The translations under genes were made by a program, and so were the position numbers. A model generated the notes under the pieces. The model searched no databases, was not told the origin of the DNA, and saw only the letters and a list, made by a program, of their open reading frames with translations. From Candidatus Binatus sp. (GTDB lineage Bacteria > Desulfobacterota > Binatia > Binatales > Binataceae), in NCBI RefSeq assembly GCF_030646925.1, contig NZ_JAUSKL010000084.1, forward strand, positions 1 to 59,735: a DNA stretch of 59,735 nt. The letters are read 5' to 3'. Below, piece after piece: positions 1 through 8,334 of this stretch (positions are counted from its first letter, which is position 1; the number at the start of each line of letters is the position of its first letter).

Positions 1-1
1 C

Positions 2-262
2 GGCTGGTACGGGATCGCCGAGAGTATCGCGGAGATGCGCACAACGATCGCGCGACTCCGCGAGCATGAGCGGGCGGCGGCGCGCGCGACGCCGCTCGAG
101 CTGACGGTGAGTCCGCGCCTCGGCGAGCCGTTGAAGCTCGAGCACGTGAAGCAATTCGCGGAGATGGGAGTGTCGCGGATTATTTTTGGTGCGGGGCCCG
201 GAACCAAGGATCAACTCGAGGGGATGAACAGGTTCGCGGATGAAATAATCGCGAAGCAGTGA
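2..262 (+). CDS. LLM-class F420-dependent oxidoreductase, C-terminal part (cut by window edge)
   Basis: The frame is open from the first bases of the window and ends at a TGA at 260-262, so only about 86 C-terminal residues are present. The reading begins GWYGIAESIAEM and ends with GVSRIIFGAGPGTKDQLEG followed by a short helix. That is the usual tail of bacterial luciferase-like (LLM) oxidoreductases: the last TIM-barrel strand with hydrophobic residues followed by Gly, then an amphipathic helix. These enzymes usually reduce or oxidise substrates with coenzyme F420 in the cytoplasm. The substrate cannot be told from this fragment. A second, complete LLM protein lies at 51557-52432. The assignment rests on the C-terminal pattern alone. 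Confidence 0.6.
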   Translation, partial: GWYGIAESIAEMRTTIARLREHERAAARATPLELTVSPRLGEPLKLEHVKQFAEMGVSRIIFGAGPGTKDQLEGMNRFADEIIAKQ

Positions 263-398
263 GCAAAGCAGAGAGGGCAGAAAGCAGAAGGTCCGAAACC
301 CCTCACGGGTGGAGTTTACCCCGAGGCTCGGTCGAAGGGGGCTTCCTTGGGTGACGCGAAGCCGACTTCGGGCCGCAGGGCCGAATCGCGATAAAAAA

Positions 399-601
399 GG
401 ATGCGCGCTCCGCGCTGTTAAAAATCAGTTGGGAAAGATGGGTCATGTGGAATATTTTGCACCCATCTCGTCCGTAACGTGCACCATCCGACAGTGAGGA
501 GAATCGGCGCATACTGGATGCTGGTTCAAGAATAATAAGTAGTCAGTGTTTCACGTGTGAAGCTCTCTTCACCTTTTATTTACAGCGCGTAGCGCGCATC
601 C
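399..601. repeat. Inverted pair of 20-bp palindromic motifs in the gap 263-726
   Basis: The sequence GGATGCGCGCTCCGCGCTGT at 399-418 is matched, inverted, by the sequence at 582-601 with a single mismatch. Each arm is itself partly palindromic (GCGCGC...GCGC), as in REP/BIME-type intergenic elements. The gap between the partial F420 oxidoreductase and the zinc-ribbon gene (464 bases) contains no convincing coding frame. A phrase resembling GGCCGAAGGGCCGAATCGC recurs near 10308-10326, so part of this DNA may be dispersed repeat. Confidence 0.45.
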
Positions 602-726
602 GATCACCCCAGGAAGCGTGAAACCCCAGGCGTTTCGGCTTCTTGCTCTCGCCTGGTGGCCGGTTGGCAATACGGATTGGCGCGGATATCATCGGAAGTG
701 AAGCGTTCAAGGGGCGCATACCAAAC

Positions 727-2274
727 ATGAAGAGATGCCCGCGCTGCGATAAAATCTACCCCGATTCAGAGACATTTTGCGAAATCGACGGAACCGCGCT
801 GGTCGGAAGCGGGCCGGCGTTTGCGCCGGGTACGGGACGCCCGACAATCGCGATGCCGAGCGAGGATGCGGGCGAAGCGCCGATCGAATGTCCGGTTTGC
901 GGCGGCAAGGCGCAGCCCGGCGAATTGATTTGCAATTTTTGCGGAGCGCGGCTCAGCACTGAGCCGGCCTCGCCGCCATTCATCGAGCAACCGCCGCCAC
1001 CTTCGGCGCGCCGAGTCGCGCCCGCGCCGGCGCAGCCGACTCCGTCGGGACGATTCACCGGCAGGATGCCGCCGGATGAAGTCGAGGGCGAAGAGGGCCG
1101 CAGCGCGCTGACGCTGGCGGCGTACGCGCTGGCGGCGATCGTCGCGCTGGGCGGCGGCGCGTGGCTCGCGTTGCATCTGAGCAGCAAGAAGGCTGAGCAG
1201 CCAGTGGCTGAGGCTTCGCCGGCATCAGCAGTATCGCCAGGTGCGGCGGCTACGGCCGGCGCGCCGGTCAGCCTCGCGTCGGCGATCGGCGTGCAGGTGA
1301 CGGGCGAGTCGGCGTACGCGCCGGAGCGCAATCAGGAAGCAGTGCACAAATTTTTCGAGGAGCACAAAGACACCCTGAACGACAGTTATGCGCGGGCGCT
1401 AAGCGCGGACAATTCGTTCAAGGATGCGATGATCCTGCGAGTTAAGGTGCTGCCGAGCGGCGCGGTCGATGGCGCGGCGGTGCGCACGTCCACCAGTCCC
1501 AATCCGAGTTTCGACGCGGACGTGGTGAAAGTAGTTTTGGCATGGACGTTTCCGCGCTTCAGCGGGAGCGCGGTCGAGATCGATTACCCGGTCATCTTCA
1601 ACAAGGACCCGGCCTCGAAAGACGCGATCGAGTCGGCGCTCAGCACCAAACTCGCGAGCTTGAGCCCGACCGAAGCGCCCGAGTATGGAAGTTCGCCGGC
1701 GGTATCGCCGCCAGCGGCGCCGCCGGTCGCAGGCGGTGGTACTCCGCGCGCGGAAGAAACTCCGCCCGTCGCGTCTTACGAGCCGCCGCCCGCGCCGACT
1801 GAGCCGCGCCCGGCGCGGCGTCCCCCTCGTCCAGAAGTGGCCGCCAAGCCTCCGCCCCTCACGCTACAACAGCGAGTCAAGCAGGTGTTGGCCTCGAATC
1901 CGAAGCTGCGCCGCGTTGACTGCTACACTAGCGGCGGCACCGTGACGATCTTCGGCAAGGTGTTCAACGCGAACGACAAACTGCTAGCTGAACGTACGGT
2001 GCGCCAGGTGTCAGGGGTGACCAACGTGATCGATTCGCTATCGACTGATGAGGGCGATTGGGCGCGCAGGCAGGATCAGATAGCCCAGCAGCTCGCGAAT
2101 GCAGGACTGGACAAAGTCACAATCAAGATCATCGGGCACGACGCGTTTATCGCGGGCAGCGTGAAGACCGAAGCGGACAAGCAGCGCGCTGTGCTGATCA
2201 CGGAAAGCGCGGCGCCGGTGCAGGTGCGAACCAATCTGATCACGGTCGAGCCCGGCCGGGTGTTCGGATTTTGA
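727..2274 (+). CDS. Zinc-ribbon, single-TM protein with TonB-like and two BON domains
   Basis: The ATG at 727 gives 515 residues; an upstream TTG at 643 in the same frame has no support. The N-terminus carries a ribbon with C4, C7, C18 and D21 and a second CxxC...CxxC ribbon (C55, C58, C69, C72). A Pro-rich stretch, one membrane helix (about 127-151), a TonB C-terminal/AgmX-like region (about 208-291) containing VLPSGAVDGAAV, another Pro-rich linker and two BON-like repeats (about 380-437 and 449-507) follow. The predicted topology is cytoplasmic ribbons with the remainder outside the inner membrane. BON domains are usually found on envelope proteins; TonB_C-like folds act in periplasm-spanning contacts. 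The role is unknown. The next gene on the same strand has its own promoter. Confidence 0.75.
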   Translation: MKRCPRCDKIYPDSETFCEIDGTALVGSGPAFAPGTGRPTIAMPSEDAGEAPIECPVCGGKAQPGELICNFCGARLSTEPASPPFIEQPPPPSARRVAPAPAQPTPSGRFTGRMPPDEVEGEEGRSALTLAAYALAAIVALGGGAWLALHLSSKKAEQPVAEASPASAVSPGAAATAGAPVSLASAIGVQVTGESAYAPERNQEAVHKFFEEHKDTLNDSYARALSADNSFKDAMILRVKVLPSGAVDGAAVRTSTSPNPSFDADVVKVVLAWTFPRFSGSAVEIDYPVIFNKDPASKDAIESALSTKLASLSPTEAPEYGSSPAVSPPAAPPVAGGGTPRAEETPPVASYEPPPAPTEPRPARRPPRPEVAAKPPPLTLQQRVKQVLASNPKLRRVDCYTSGGTVTIFGKVFNANDKLLAERTVRQVSGVTNVIDSLSTDEGDWARRQDQIAQQLANAGLDKVTIKIIGHDAFIAGSVKTEADKQRAVLITESAAPVQVRTNLITVEPGRVFGF

Positions 2275-2390
2275 TTGAGTCGGGAACCGCGGCATCAATG
2301 CGGTGAGGATCTAGCTACTCGTACGCGCGTCGCAACTGCCGGTGAGTTTTCGCGAGATAAGCGGCAGCATCGCACGTTGAAGCAATCCTA

Positions 2391-2419
2391 TTGACAAGGT
2401 TTCAACCGATAGCTTATAT
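2391..2419 (+). promoter_or_regulatory. Sigma70-type promoter for the SCP2 gene
   Basis: A perfect -35 hexamer TTGACA (2391-2396), a 17-base spacer and a TTATAT -10 (2414-2419) lie 53 bases before the ATG at 2473. A strong AGGAGG ribosome-binding site follows at 2455-2460. Confidence 0.7.
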
Positions 2420-2472
2420 GGCGGAAAGAGCGCGGCCAGCGCGCCGCACTTATCAGGAGGAATTTTTTTTCC

Positions 2473-2802
2473 ATGGCTGATCAACCGAGCGCACCAAAAG
2501 AAATCTTCGCAGCGATGCCGAGTCGCTTCAACAAAGATGCGGCGAAGGGCCTCAACGCGGTTTACCAGTTCGACCTTTCGGGCGACAACGGCGGCAAGTG
2601 GCACGTGATCATCAACAACGAGACGTGCGAAGTGAAAGAAGGTCCGGCCGCCAATCCGAGCATCACGATCTCGATGTCGGCGCAGGACTACGTGGACATG
2701 ACGACGGGCAAGCTCAATGGGCAGGTGGCCTTTATGAGCGGCAAGCTTCGAATCGCAGGCGACATGGGTCTGGCACTAAGGATGCAAAGTCTGTTTGCGT
2801 AG
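2473..2802 (+). CDS. SCP2 sterol-binding domain protein
   Basis: This is a stand-alone 109-residue SCP-2 fold protein. The features seen are VYQFDLSGDNGGKWHVIINN, then PSITISMSAQDYVDMTTGKL, then the closing LRIAGDMGLALRMQSLF. In the SCP2 family these are the hydrophobic-tunnel strands and the C-terminal helix. Such proteins bind lipids or acyl-CoA in the cytoplasm, and single-domain bacterial forms often sit near acyl-CoA metabolism, as here with CoA-transferases 2-4 kb away. The start is fixed by AGGAGG 12 bases upstream and by the promoter at 2391-2419. The cognate ligand is not deducible. Confidence 0.85.
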   Translation: MADQPSAPKEIFAAMPSRFNKDAAKGLNAVYQFDLSGDNGGKWHVIINNETCEVKEGPAANPSITISMSAQDYVDMTTGKLNGQVAFMSGKLRIAGDMGLALRMQSLFA

Positions 2803-3112
2803 ATCGTACGTCTTCGATAACAATGGAATAGAAGATATCGCTGGGTTCCACCCAAGGGGCCCGGCGGACACGAAAGCCAGCCGCATCCAGCTACCGATAC
2901 AAAATTCATTCAGCGAAATCCTCAATTCCCAAGCGCCGATAACTTCAAGATTCGGTACGCACAAAAAATCCAGCGATTGATCAAAGACGCCCGCGAGCGG
3001 CGACCGTTCTGAGTGCCCCCGTCACAGCAATCCAATTTATCACGGTAGATAACCATTTCTCGAAAATACGAGAAGGAGGACAGATCCCACGTCATCAGAA
3101 GAGAGAACACAG
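2803..3112. other. Intergenic stretch with no recognised feature
   Basis: These 310 bases separate the SCP2 gene from the next small reading frame. I see no conserved protein, RNA gene or clear terminator. The base composition is more AT-rich than the flanking genes, consistent with a non-coding regulatory spacer. Confidence 0.4.
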
Positions 3113-3400
3113 ATGAGTTCGCCGGACTTCGAGGACGACCTCGGCAAGGAAGGCGGAGAGGCCACCGAAAACGGCCAGGACAATGATTCGCTGGCTTCGA
3201 AGTTGTCCAAGGAGCTGAGCAACTGGCGGCGCCAACGGACGACCTCGCGGCCGCGGCATCCCGACCAACCGAGCCAGACGTTTCAGTCGGAGCCGGCGCG
3301 CACGATCAAGGTTCGCGGCCATGAGACGCTGGTCGTTCGCAAGCCGAAGCTGGTTGGCAAGCCCCCCACCAATACGAATCACAATCCATCCCATAGGTAA
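3113..3400 (+). CDS. Small hydrophilic hypothetical protein
   Basis: The frame encodes 95 residues with an acidic N-terminal third (DFEDDLGKEGGEATENG) followed by a basic, Pro/Arg-rich remainder and a central ELSNWRRQR. No membrane segment, signal peptide or known domain is visible. It would be cytoplasmic and probably largely disordered. A GAGAGA stretch lies 5-10 bases before the ATG. A long frame on the opposite strand (3095-3394) also exists but is Leu/Arg-rich without structure, so this strand is preferred. I do not recognise the family. Confidence 0.4.
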   Translation: MSSPDFEDDLGKEGGEATENGQDNDSLASKLSKELSNWRRQRTTSRPRHPDQPSQTFQSEPARTIKVRGHETLVVRKPKLVGKPPTNTNHNPSHR

Positions 3401-3437
3401 GCAAGTCAGCTCGGTGATGAGGGGCAGGATGTAGGGG

Positions 3438-4715
3438 TTAGGAGCGGAAGACTTCGACGGGCATTTCTCTGGATGCCTGGCGCGCCGGATAGACCGTCGC
3501 CAGCAGGCATAGCAGCAGAGACGCGAGCGCCACCAGCACGAAGTTGAGCGGTTCGACTGCGATTGGCAGGGTGGACATGCCGTAGATTTCGCGCGGGATG
3601 CGGATGAAGTGGTAGTGCGCGAGCGCGAAGCAGGCGATCGCGCCGAGGAGGAGGCCCATCGCGGTGCCGGCGGCGCCGACGATCAATCCTTTCAGCACGA
3701 AGATCAGGCGGACGTCGCGGCGCGTCGCGCCCATCGAAATCAGCACGGCGATATCCTTGCGCTTCTCCATCACGACCATGATCAAGGTCGCGACCAGGTT
3801 AAACGCGGCGACTCCGATCAGCAGTATCAGCACGAGCGCGTAGACGCGTTTCAGCAGTTCGAAGCCGGCGGCGGCGGACTCGTTGAATTCGATCCAGTTG
3901 TGAACGCGGTAAGGACTGCCGAACTGTTTGCGAATCGCGTCGGTCACGGCGTCGGTTTGATCGAGGTTGGCCAGATGGATGTCGATGCCGTCGACTTGTC
4001 CGGGGCGGCCGAAGAAATCCTGCGCATGCTTGAGATCCATGAAGGCCATGCTGTTGTCGAGGAAGCTGATCCCGGAATCGAAGATCGCGCCGATCACGAA
4101 TTCGGCGGCTTTGGTCGATAGCGAGCCGTCCGGCGAAATGATCGGCGCCACCACTCGAACGGGGTCGCCGGGTTTTGCTTTGAGCTTGTGCGCGAGGCCG
4201 ACGCCAATCGCGATACCTGACGTGGCGATCGGAGGACCGCCGCTGGTGGGTGTCGCATGGTAGTCGCGCGCGAGGTTGTCGAGGCCGCCATCGATCATGT
4301 AGCGCGCCCATTCGCCCTGCACGATCGGATTTTTCGGCTCGACGCCGCGAATCAGCACGCCGCCGATTCCGCGTCCCGAACTGAGCATCGCCTGGCCCGT
4401 CATGTACGCGTCGGAGCCGCTCACGCCACGCACCTTGTTCGCGGTGGTCTGAATAAAGGGAGCGTTGAAGATCGAGCCCTGGCTGTTGATGATCTGAACT
4501 TGCGGGCTCAGGCTGAGCACGCGCTCCTTCATGCTCGCTTCGAAGCCGCCCATCACGGACAGCGTGACCGTCAACGCGGCGACGCCGATCATCACGCCGA
4601 CGCCGGTGAAGATCGTGGTGATCGAGATGAACGCGTCCTTGCGGCGGGCGCGCAGGTAGCGGAGCGCAATTTTCAGTTCGTATCGCACGATGAGGTCGCG
4701 CGCTCTGCCGAGCAC
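3438..4715 (-). CDS. lolC: Lipoprotein-releasing ABC transporter permease LolC/LolE
   Basis: The 425-residue protein has the LolC/E architecture: an N-terminal segment (YELKIALRYLRARRKDAFIS), a first membrane helix at about 30-55, a large periplasmic MacB-type domain, and three C-terminal helices (FtsX fold, about 295-420). The sequence ends in YPARQASREMPVEVFRS, typical of this family. With LolD it extracts lipoproteins from the inner membrane for transfer to LolA. Only one permease and no LolD ATPase are seen here. The gene lies 24 bases after a CoA-transferase gene on the same strand, so it may be cotranscribed although unrelated in function. LolC versus LolE cannot be distinguished when a genome has a single permease. 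Confidence 0.88.
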   Translation of the reverse strand: MLGRARDLIVRYELKIALRYLRARRKDAFISITTIFTGVGVMIGVAALTVTLSVMGGFEASMKERVLSLSPQVQIINSQGSIFNAPFIQTTANKVRGVSGSDAYMTGQAMLSSGRGIGGVLIRGVEPKNPIVQGEWARYMIDGGLDNLARDYHATPTSGGPPIATSGIAIGVGLAHKLKAKPGDPVRVVAPIISPDGSLSTKAAEFVIGAIFDSGISFLDNSMAFMDLKHAQDFFGRPGQVDGIDIHLANLDQTDAVTDAIRKQFGSPYRVHNWIEFNESAAAGFELLKRVYALVLILLIGVAAFNLVATLIMVVMEKRKDIAVLISMGATRRDVRLIFVLKGLIVGAAGTAMGLLLGAIACFALAHYHFIRIPREIYGMSTLPIAVEPLNFVLVALASLLLCLLATVYPARQASREMPVEVFRS

Positions 4716-4739
4716 TGCTCGGGAGGCATCGCGAACGAA

Positions 4740-5957
4740 TCAGAATATCACGTTCTCGCTGCGCAACTGCTCGATTTCGTCTGCGCTCAGATGCAGCATC
4801 TCGCGGAAGACTTCGTCGTTGTGCTGGCCGAGGATCGGCGCGGGCGCGCGCAGATCGCCGGGCGTGCGGCTCATTCGATGAGACAATCCTTCGTACGGCG
4901 ACGGACCCATCTCCTTGTGATCGAGCCAATGCCAGAAACCGAACGACTCGAGATTTTCGTCCTGATGAATATCGACGCAATTCTGGACCGGATACGCGGC
5001 GACGCCCGCTGCCTGCAACTTCGACATGAGTGCAGAGGCCGTGTGATCGCGCGTTAGAGTACCGACGAATTCGTCAAGTGGCGCCGCGTGTTCGAGGCGC
5101 GAGATGGCGGTCGCGAAACGCGCGTCGGAGCAGGTTGCATCGACGGCATCGAGCATCGCGGCCCACTGCTCGTCATTGGCGACGGCGATCGCGATCCATC
5201 GCTCGTGCCCATCTTCGTCGGCGCATCGATAAGCGCCGTGCGGAGCGTAGCGATCCGACGCGTTGGCGCGCGGGCCGAGGATCCGGCCGGTCGCGAAGTA
5301 ATCAATCAGCGCGGGCGCGAGATTTTGCATCGCGGCTTCATACTGCGCCATGTCGATATACTGGCCGACGCCGGTGCGACGCCGATAATCGAGCGCGGCC
5401 AATAGGGTGCATGCGGAAATTCGCGGTGCGATGAAATCGGTGTAGGCGCCGTAGGGCGGCGCGCATGAGCCGTGCTCGTAGCCCGAGATGTAATAAAAGC
5501 CCGACAGCGCCGCCATCAGTTGTCCGAAACCGGGGTAGAGCGCGTTGGGGCCGGTCTGACCCTGCATGCAGGTCGAGAGCATGATCAGGTCGGGGCGGAG
5601 TTCGCGCAGGCTTTCATAGTCGAGGCCCCAGTTGCGCATCGCTTTGGGCGTGAAACTTTCGACGATGATGTCGGCCCACGGCACCATCCGTTTTGCGAGT
5701 TCGCGCGCTTTCGGCTTGCTCAAATCGAGCGTGATTCCTTTTTTCGAGGTGTTGTAGCTGGCGAAGAACTGGCTGCGATTGAGGCCGGGCTGCGCGTCCT
5801 TCCATGGCGGGCCGATTCGGAGCACGTCGGGACGCGCGGCCGATTCGACGCGAATCACCTCGGCGCCATTGTCGGCAAAATATTTGGTGGTGATCGGGCC
5901 AACGCCGACCCACGCGAAATCGAGGATGTGAACGCCTTCCAATGCGAAGCGGCTCAT
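4740..5957 (-). CDS. Family III (CaiB/BaiF) CoA-transferase with catalytic Asp
   Basis: A 405-residue family III CoA-transferase. It opens with LEGVHILDFAWVGVGP and contains GITLDLSKPKARELAKR, the Rossmann-like core. The stretch GAYTDFIAPRISA (about 170-182) places D174 where family III enzymes carry the Asp that forms the aspartyl-CoA anhydride. GVGQYIDMAQYEA follows, as expected. These enzymes move CoA between acids and activate substrates such as carnitine, oxalate or aromatic acids. The substrate is unknown. The gene lies 20 bases downstream of a paralogous CoA-transferase gene (5978-7237), suggesting a heteromeric or sequential pair, and 24 bases before lolC. Confidence 0.88.
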   Translation of the reverse strand: MSRFALEGVHILDFAWVGVGPITTKYFADNGAEVIRVESAARPDVLRIGPPWKDAQPGLNRSQFFASYNTSKKGITLDLSKPKARELAKRMVPWADIIVESFTPKAMRNWGLDYESLRELRPDLIMLSTCMQGQTGPNALYPGFGQLMAALSGFYYISGYEHGSCAPPYGAYTDFIAPRISACTLLAALDYRRRTGVGQYIDMAQYEAAMQNLAPALIDYFATGRILGPRANASDRYAPHGAYRCADEDGHERWIAIAVANDEQWAAMLDAVDATCSDARFATAISRLEHAAPLDEFVGTLTRDHTASALMSKLQAAGVAAYPVQNCVDIHQDENLESFGFWHWLDHKEMGPSPYEGLSHRMSRTPGDLRAPAPILGQHNDEVFREMLHLSADEIEQLRSENVIF

Positions 5958-5977
5958 CGAAATCTCTCCTCAAAAAA

Positions 5978-7237
5978 TCAGATCGCACCGGAGGCGCGGA
6001 GTTTAGTCAGATGCGCGGGCGTGAGGCCGAGCAAGCCGGAATAAATTTCGTCGTTGTGCTCGCCGATACGCGGCGCGCGCGTCGGAGTGCCGATCGGCGT
6101 TTTGCTCATCTTCACGAACGGTCCGGGAAAGGTAAGCGCCTTGCCGATCGTGTCGTGCGGCACGCTCACCCAGAAATCGCGGGCCTTGAGTTGCTCGTCA
6201 TCGGCGACATCGGCAACGCTCGCGACGGGCGCGAGAAAAATTCTGCGCTTCAGGCCGACGGCGTAAATTTCGCGCTTGGTCATCGTGCTGAAGAACTGCT
6301 GAATTTTGGTCTCGAGATCGTCGATCTCGCGATAATCCTGCTCGGTCATCTTCATGAACATGCCGGGCACCCAGGAAACCCAATCTTTGGTGCGCATCCA
6401 GTCGGACGCGAAGCCGTGCTCGCCCATCCAGGCGATGAGGGTCTTGGTGGAAGCGCCAAACATGACGCCGCCTGCCACGAGAATCGAGATGTGCCCGTCC
6501 TTGCAATCGTAAACCATCTTGCGGCGTGCGTCGGCGGAGCCAACGTGGCGTCCGGTGCGCGAGAGATAGTTGCCGTGCAGAATCGGCATCGCCTGTTCGT
6601 TCATAAGCGTCCACACGATGCAGGCCTGCATGTTCACGACGATCCGCTGGCCGAGGCCGTCGATCTGGCGCGGATAGTGCGCGAGCATCGACGCCACCGC
6701 CGCTTCGCCGCCCGCGTGCAGACCGGCTTGCGGCAGGCTCATCTGGATTGGCGGCCTGCCCTCATCGCCCATCAGGTACATCATGCCGCCGGCCGCCCAC
6801 GTGACGATGTCGGCCCACTGATAATCCTTGCCGGGGCCGGTGTCGCCGAAGGGAGTAATCGACGTGTAGATGAGCCGCGGATTGCGCGTGGCGAGGGCGT
6901 CGTAGCCAAGCCCGATCGCGTCGAGATGTCCCAGCGGATGCGACTCGACCAGGAAATCGGAGCGCGCGGCGAGGTCAGCGACAATCGCGCGGCCGTCGGC
7001 GCTCGCGAGATTCGCGGTGACGGATTTTTTGCCGGCGTGATACGCGATCGAATAGAGCGATCGATCGGGATGCGGAACATCTTCGAGGAATGGCGGAATA
7101 CGGCGCGTCGCGCATCCTTCGGGCGGCTCGACTTTAATCACTTCGACGCCGAGATCGGCAAGAAGTTTACCGCACAGCGCGCCTTTCTCGTCGGTCAGAT
7201 CGAGTAGCCGGAAACCTTTGAGCAATTCTGCGGGCAT
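5978..7237 (-). CDS. Family III (CaiB/BaiF) CoA-transferase paralogue lacking the catalytic Asp
   Basis: A 419-residue CaiB/BaiF protein: ELLKGFRLLDLTDEKGALCG at the start, GYDALATRNPRLIYTSITPFG in the core, and a C-terminal TRAPRIGEHNDEIYSGLLG. Where active members read '(I)AD(x)xAG', this one reads PQAGLHAGGEA, so the nucleophilic Asp is replaced by Gly (about residue 172). It may therefore be a non-catalytic partner of the neighbouring enzyme, or a subgroup using another residue. It is the first gene of the CoA-transferase pair. The upstream gap to coaW (157 bases) probably holds the promoter. Confidence 0.85.
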   Translation of the reverse strand: MPAELLKGFRLLDLTDEKGALCGKLLADLGVEVIKVEPPEGCATRRIPPFLEDVPHPDRSLYSIAYHAGKKSVTANLASADGRAIVADLAARSDFLVESHPLGHLDAIGLGYDALATRNPRLIYTSITPFGDTGPGKDYQWADIVTWAAGGMMYLMGDEGRPPIQMSLPQAGLHAGGEAAVASMLAHYPRQIDGLGQRIVVNMQACIVWTLMNEQAMPILHGNYLSRTGRHVGSADARRKMVYDCKDGHISILVAGGVMFGASTKTLIAWMGEHGFASDWMRTKDWVSWVPGMFMKMTEQDYREIDDLETKIQQFFSTMTKREIYAVGLKRRIFLAPVASVADVADDEQLKARDFWVSVPHDTIGKALTFPGPFVKMSKTPIGTPTRAPRIGEHNDEIYSGLLGLTPAHLTKLRASGAI

Positions 7238-7394
7238 CGAGTATCACATCCTCGGAATTGTCGCCGGCAGATATTGCGAGCATCGCCGACGGACATAGGT
7301 CGAGGCATTCTAGCCGCATCGCGACGAAGGTGGTAACGGACGTGCGGGCGGCGGCGGCGCGAAGTATTGGAACCGTCGACGCGAGCGGAAAATG

Positions 7395-8207
7395 CTACGT
7401 GCGGCTGGCGTGGCGGGCGGCGCCGATCGCGGTCGCGAAATCGGCGTGAGCGGGAATCGCGAAGCGGCGGCCGAACGGAAAATCGAGGCGCTTGATTTCC
7501 TGCATGAAGCGGAAAAGCCGCGAGAGCTTGCCGGTCAGCACGATATTTTCCTGGCCGCATCCGCGCGCACTCGCGAGCGCAAGCACGCCGATCGACTCGA
7601 CAATCATGTTCATGATCGCGAGCGCCTTGTCCTCGGGCGTGGCGTCGGCGCTGACCTTGCCGAAATTCGAGGCGGTGGTCGATGGTGGCAAATCGCCGAT
7701 CGCGCCGCCCGCGATATCGCGCACCGACAGATCGATTCGCCGCAAGTCGCCCTTGCGCGCAAGGTTCTCGAGCCGCTCGATGGTCGAGACGCCGAGCATG
7801 TGTTTCGCGAGGCCGAGCAGCGTGCCGCCGCCGATGCCGGTGCCGCCGAAGTGCTCGATCTTGTCGCCGGTCACCGACACGATCGCGGTGCCGGTGCCGA
7901 GCGAAACGACCAGCGCATTCTGCTTGCCGGCGAGCGAGGTGCCGCCGATTCCGATCGCGGTGAATTCATTGACCACGAGCACCGGGCGCCCGAGCAATGT
8001 TTTCGGAAGCACGCGCGAGCCCGCGCCGGTAGCTGCGACGCGCTCGATATCCTCGAGCTTGATTCCGAAATCGGAGACGAGTTTGCCGAGTGCGCCGGCA
8101 GCCGCGGCGACCGGGTCATTGGCCTCGATCGTGACGACGTGCAGGCCACCATTTTCGAGGATCACGGCGTCGGTGGTCGATCCACCGATATCGATGCCAA
8201 CGATCAT
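7395..8207 (-). CDS. coaW: Type II pantothenate kinase-like ASKHA protein
   Basis: Starting at the ATG at 8207 (MIVGIDIGGSTTDAVI) the protein has 270 residues; a longer frame exists but would overlap the divergent rarA promoter. The actin-like ATPase motifs are phosphate-1 (GIDIGGSTTDA, residues about 4-14) and a phosphate-2 region LVVSLGTGTAIVSV. The stretch FGGTGIGGGTLLGLA is characteristic of type II pantothenate kinases of the staphylococcal/eukaryotic type. The reaction would be ATP-dependent phosphorylation of pantothenate, the first step to CoA, fitting the downstream CoA-transferases. A related activator-type ASKHA protein is a less likely alternative. Confidence 0.75.
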   Translation of the reverse strand: MIVGIDIGGSTTDAVILENGGLHVVTIEANDPVAAAAGALGKLVSDFGIKLEDIERVAATGAGSRVLPKTLLGRPVLVVNEFTAIGIGGTSLAGKQNALVVSLGTGTAIVSVTGDKIEHFGGTGIGGGTLLGLAKHMLGVSTIERLENLARKGDLRRIDLSVRDIAGGAIGDLPPSTTASNFGKVSADATPEDKALAIMNMIVESIGVLALASARGCGQENIVLTGKLSRLFRFMQEIKRLDFPFGRRFAIPAHADFATAIGAARHASRT

Positions 8208-8334
8208 AAGTGGTGCCGGCTCCTGTCCAGCCCGAATAGAAAGTAGATCAGCGGGCGTGAACCTGCAAACGCGGTCGAGTGCGCCTCGCGGCGCGGCGTT
8301 CGACGATTCGATACACTGTGCTAGGGTCGCAAAA

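Noticed and set aside
3095-3394. 99-codon minus-strand frame opposite the small hypothetical gene
   Set aside because: No ribosome-binding site, Leu/Arg-rich composition; the plus strand has the better start, though neither is certain.
4257-5057. Long plus-strand frame opposite lolC and the CoA-transferase
   Set aside because: It spans two genes with clear protein families on the other strand and has His/Asp/Arg-biased composition typical of antisense frames in high-GC DNA.
7492-8334. N-terminal extension of rarA
   Set aside because: The frame is open only because it is antisense to coaW; RarA homology begins right after the ATG at 8335.
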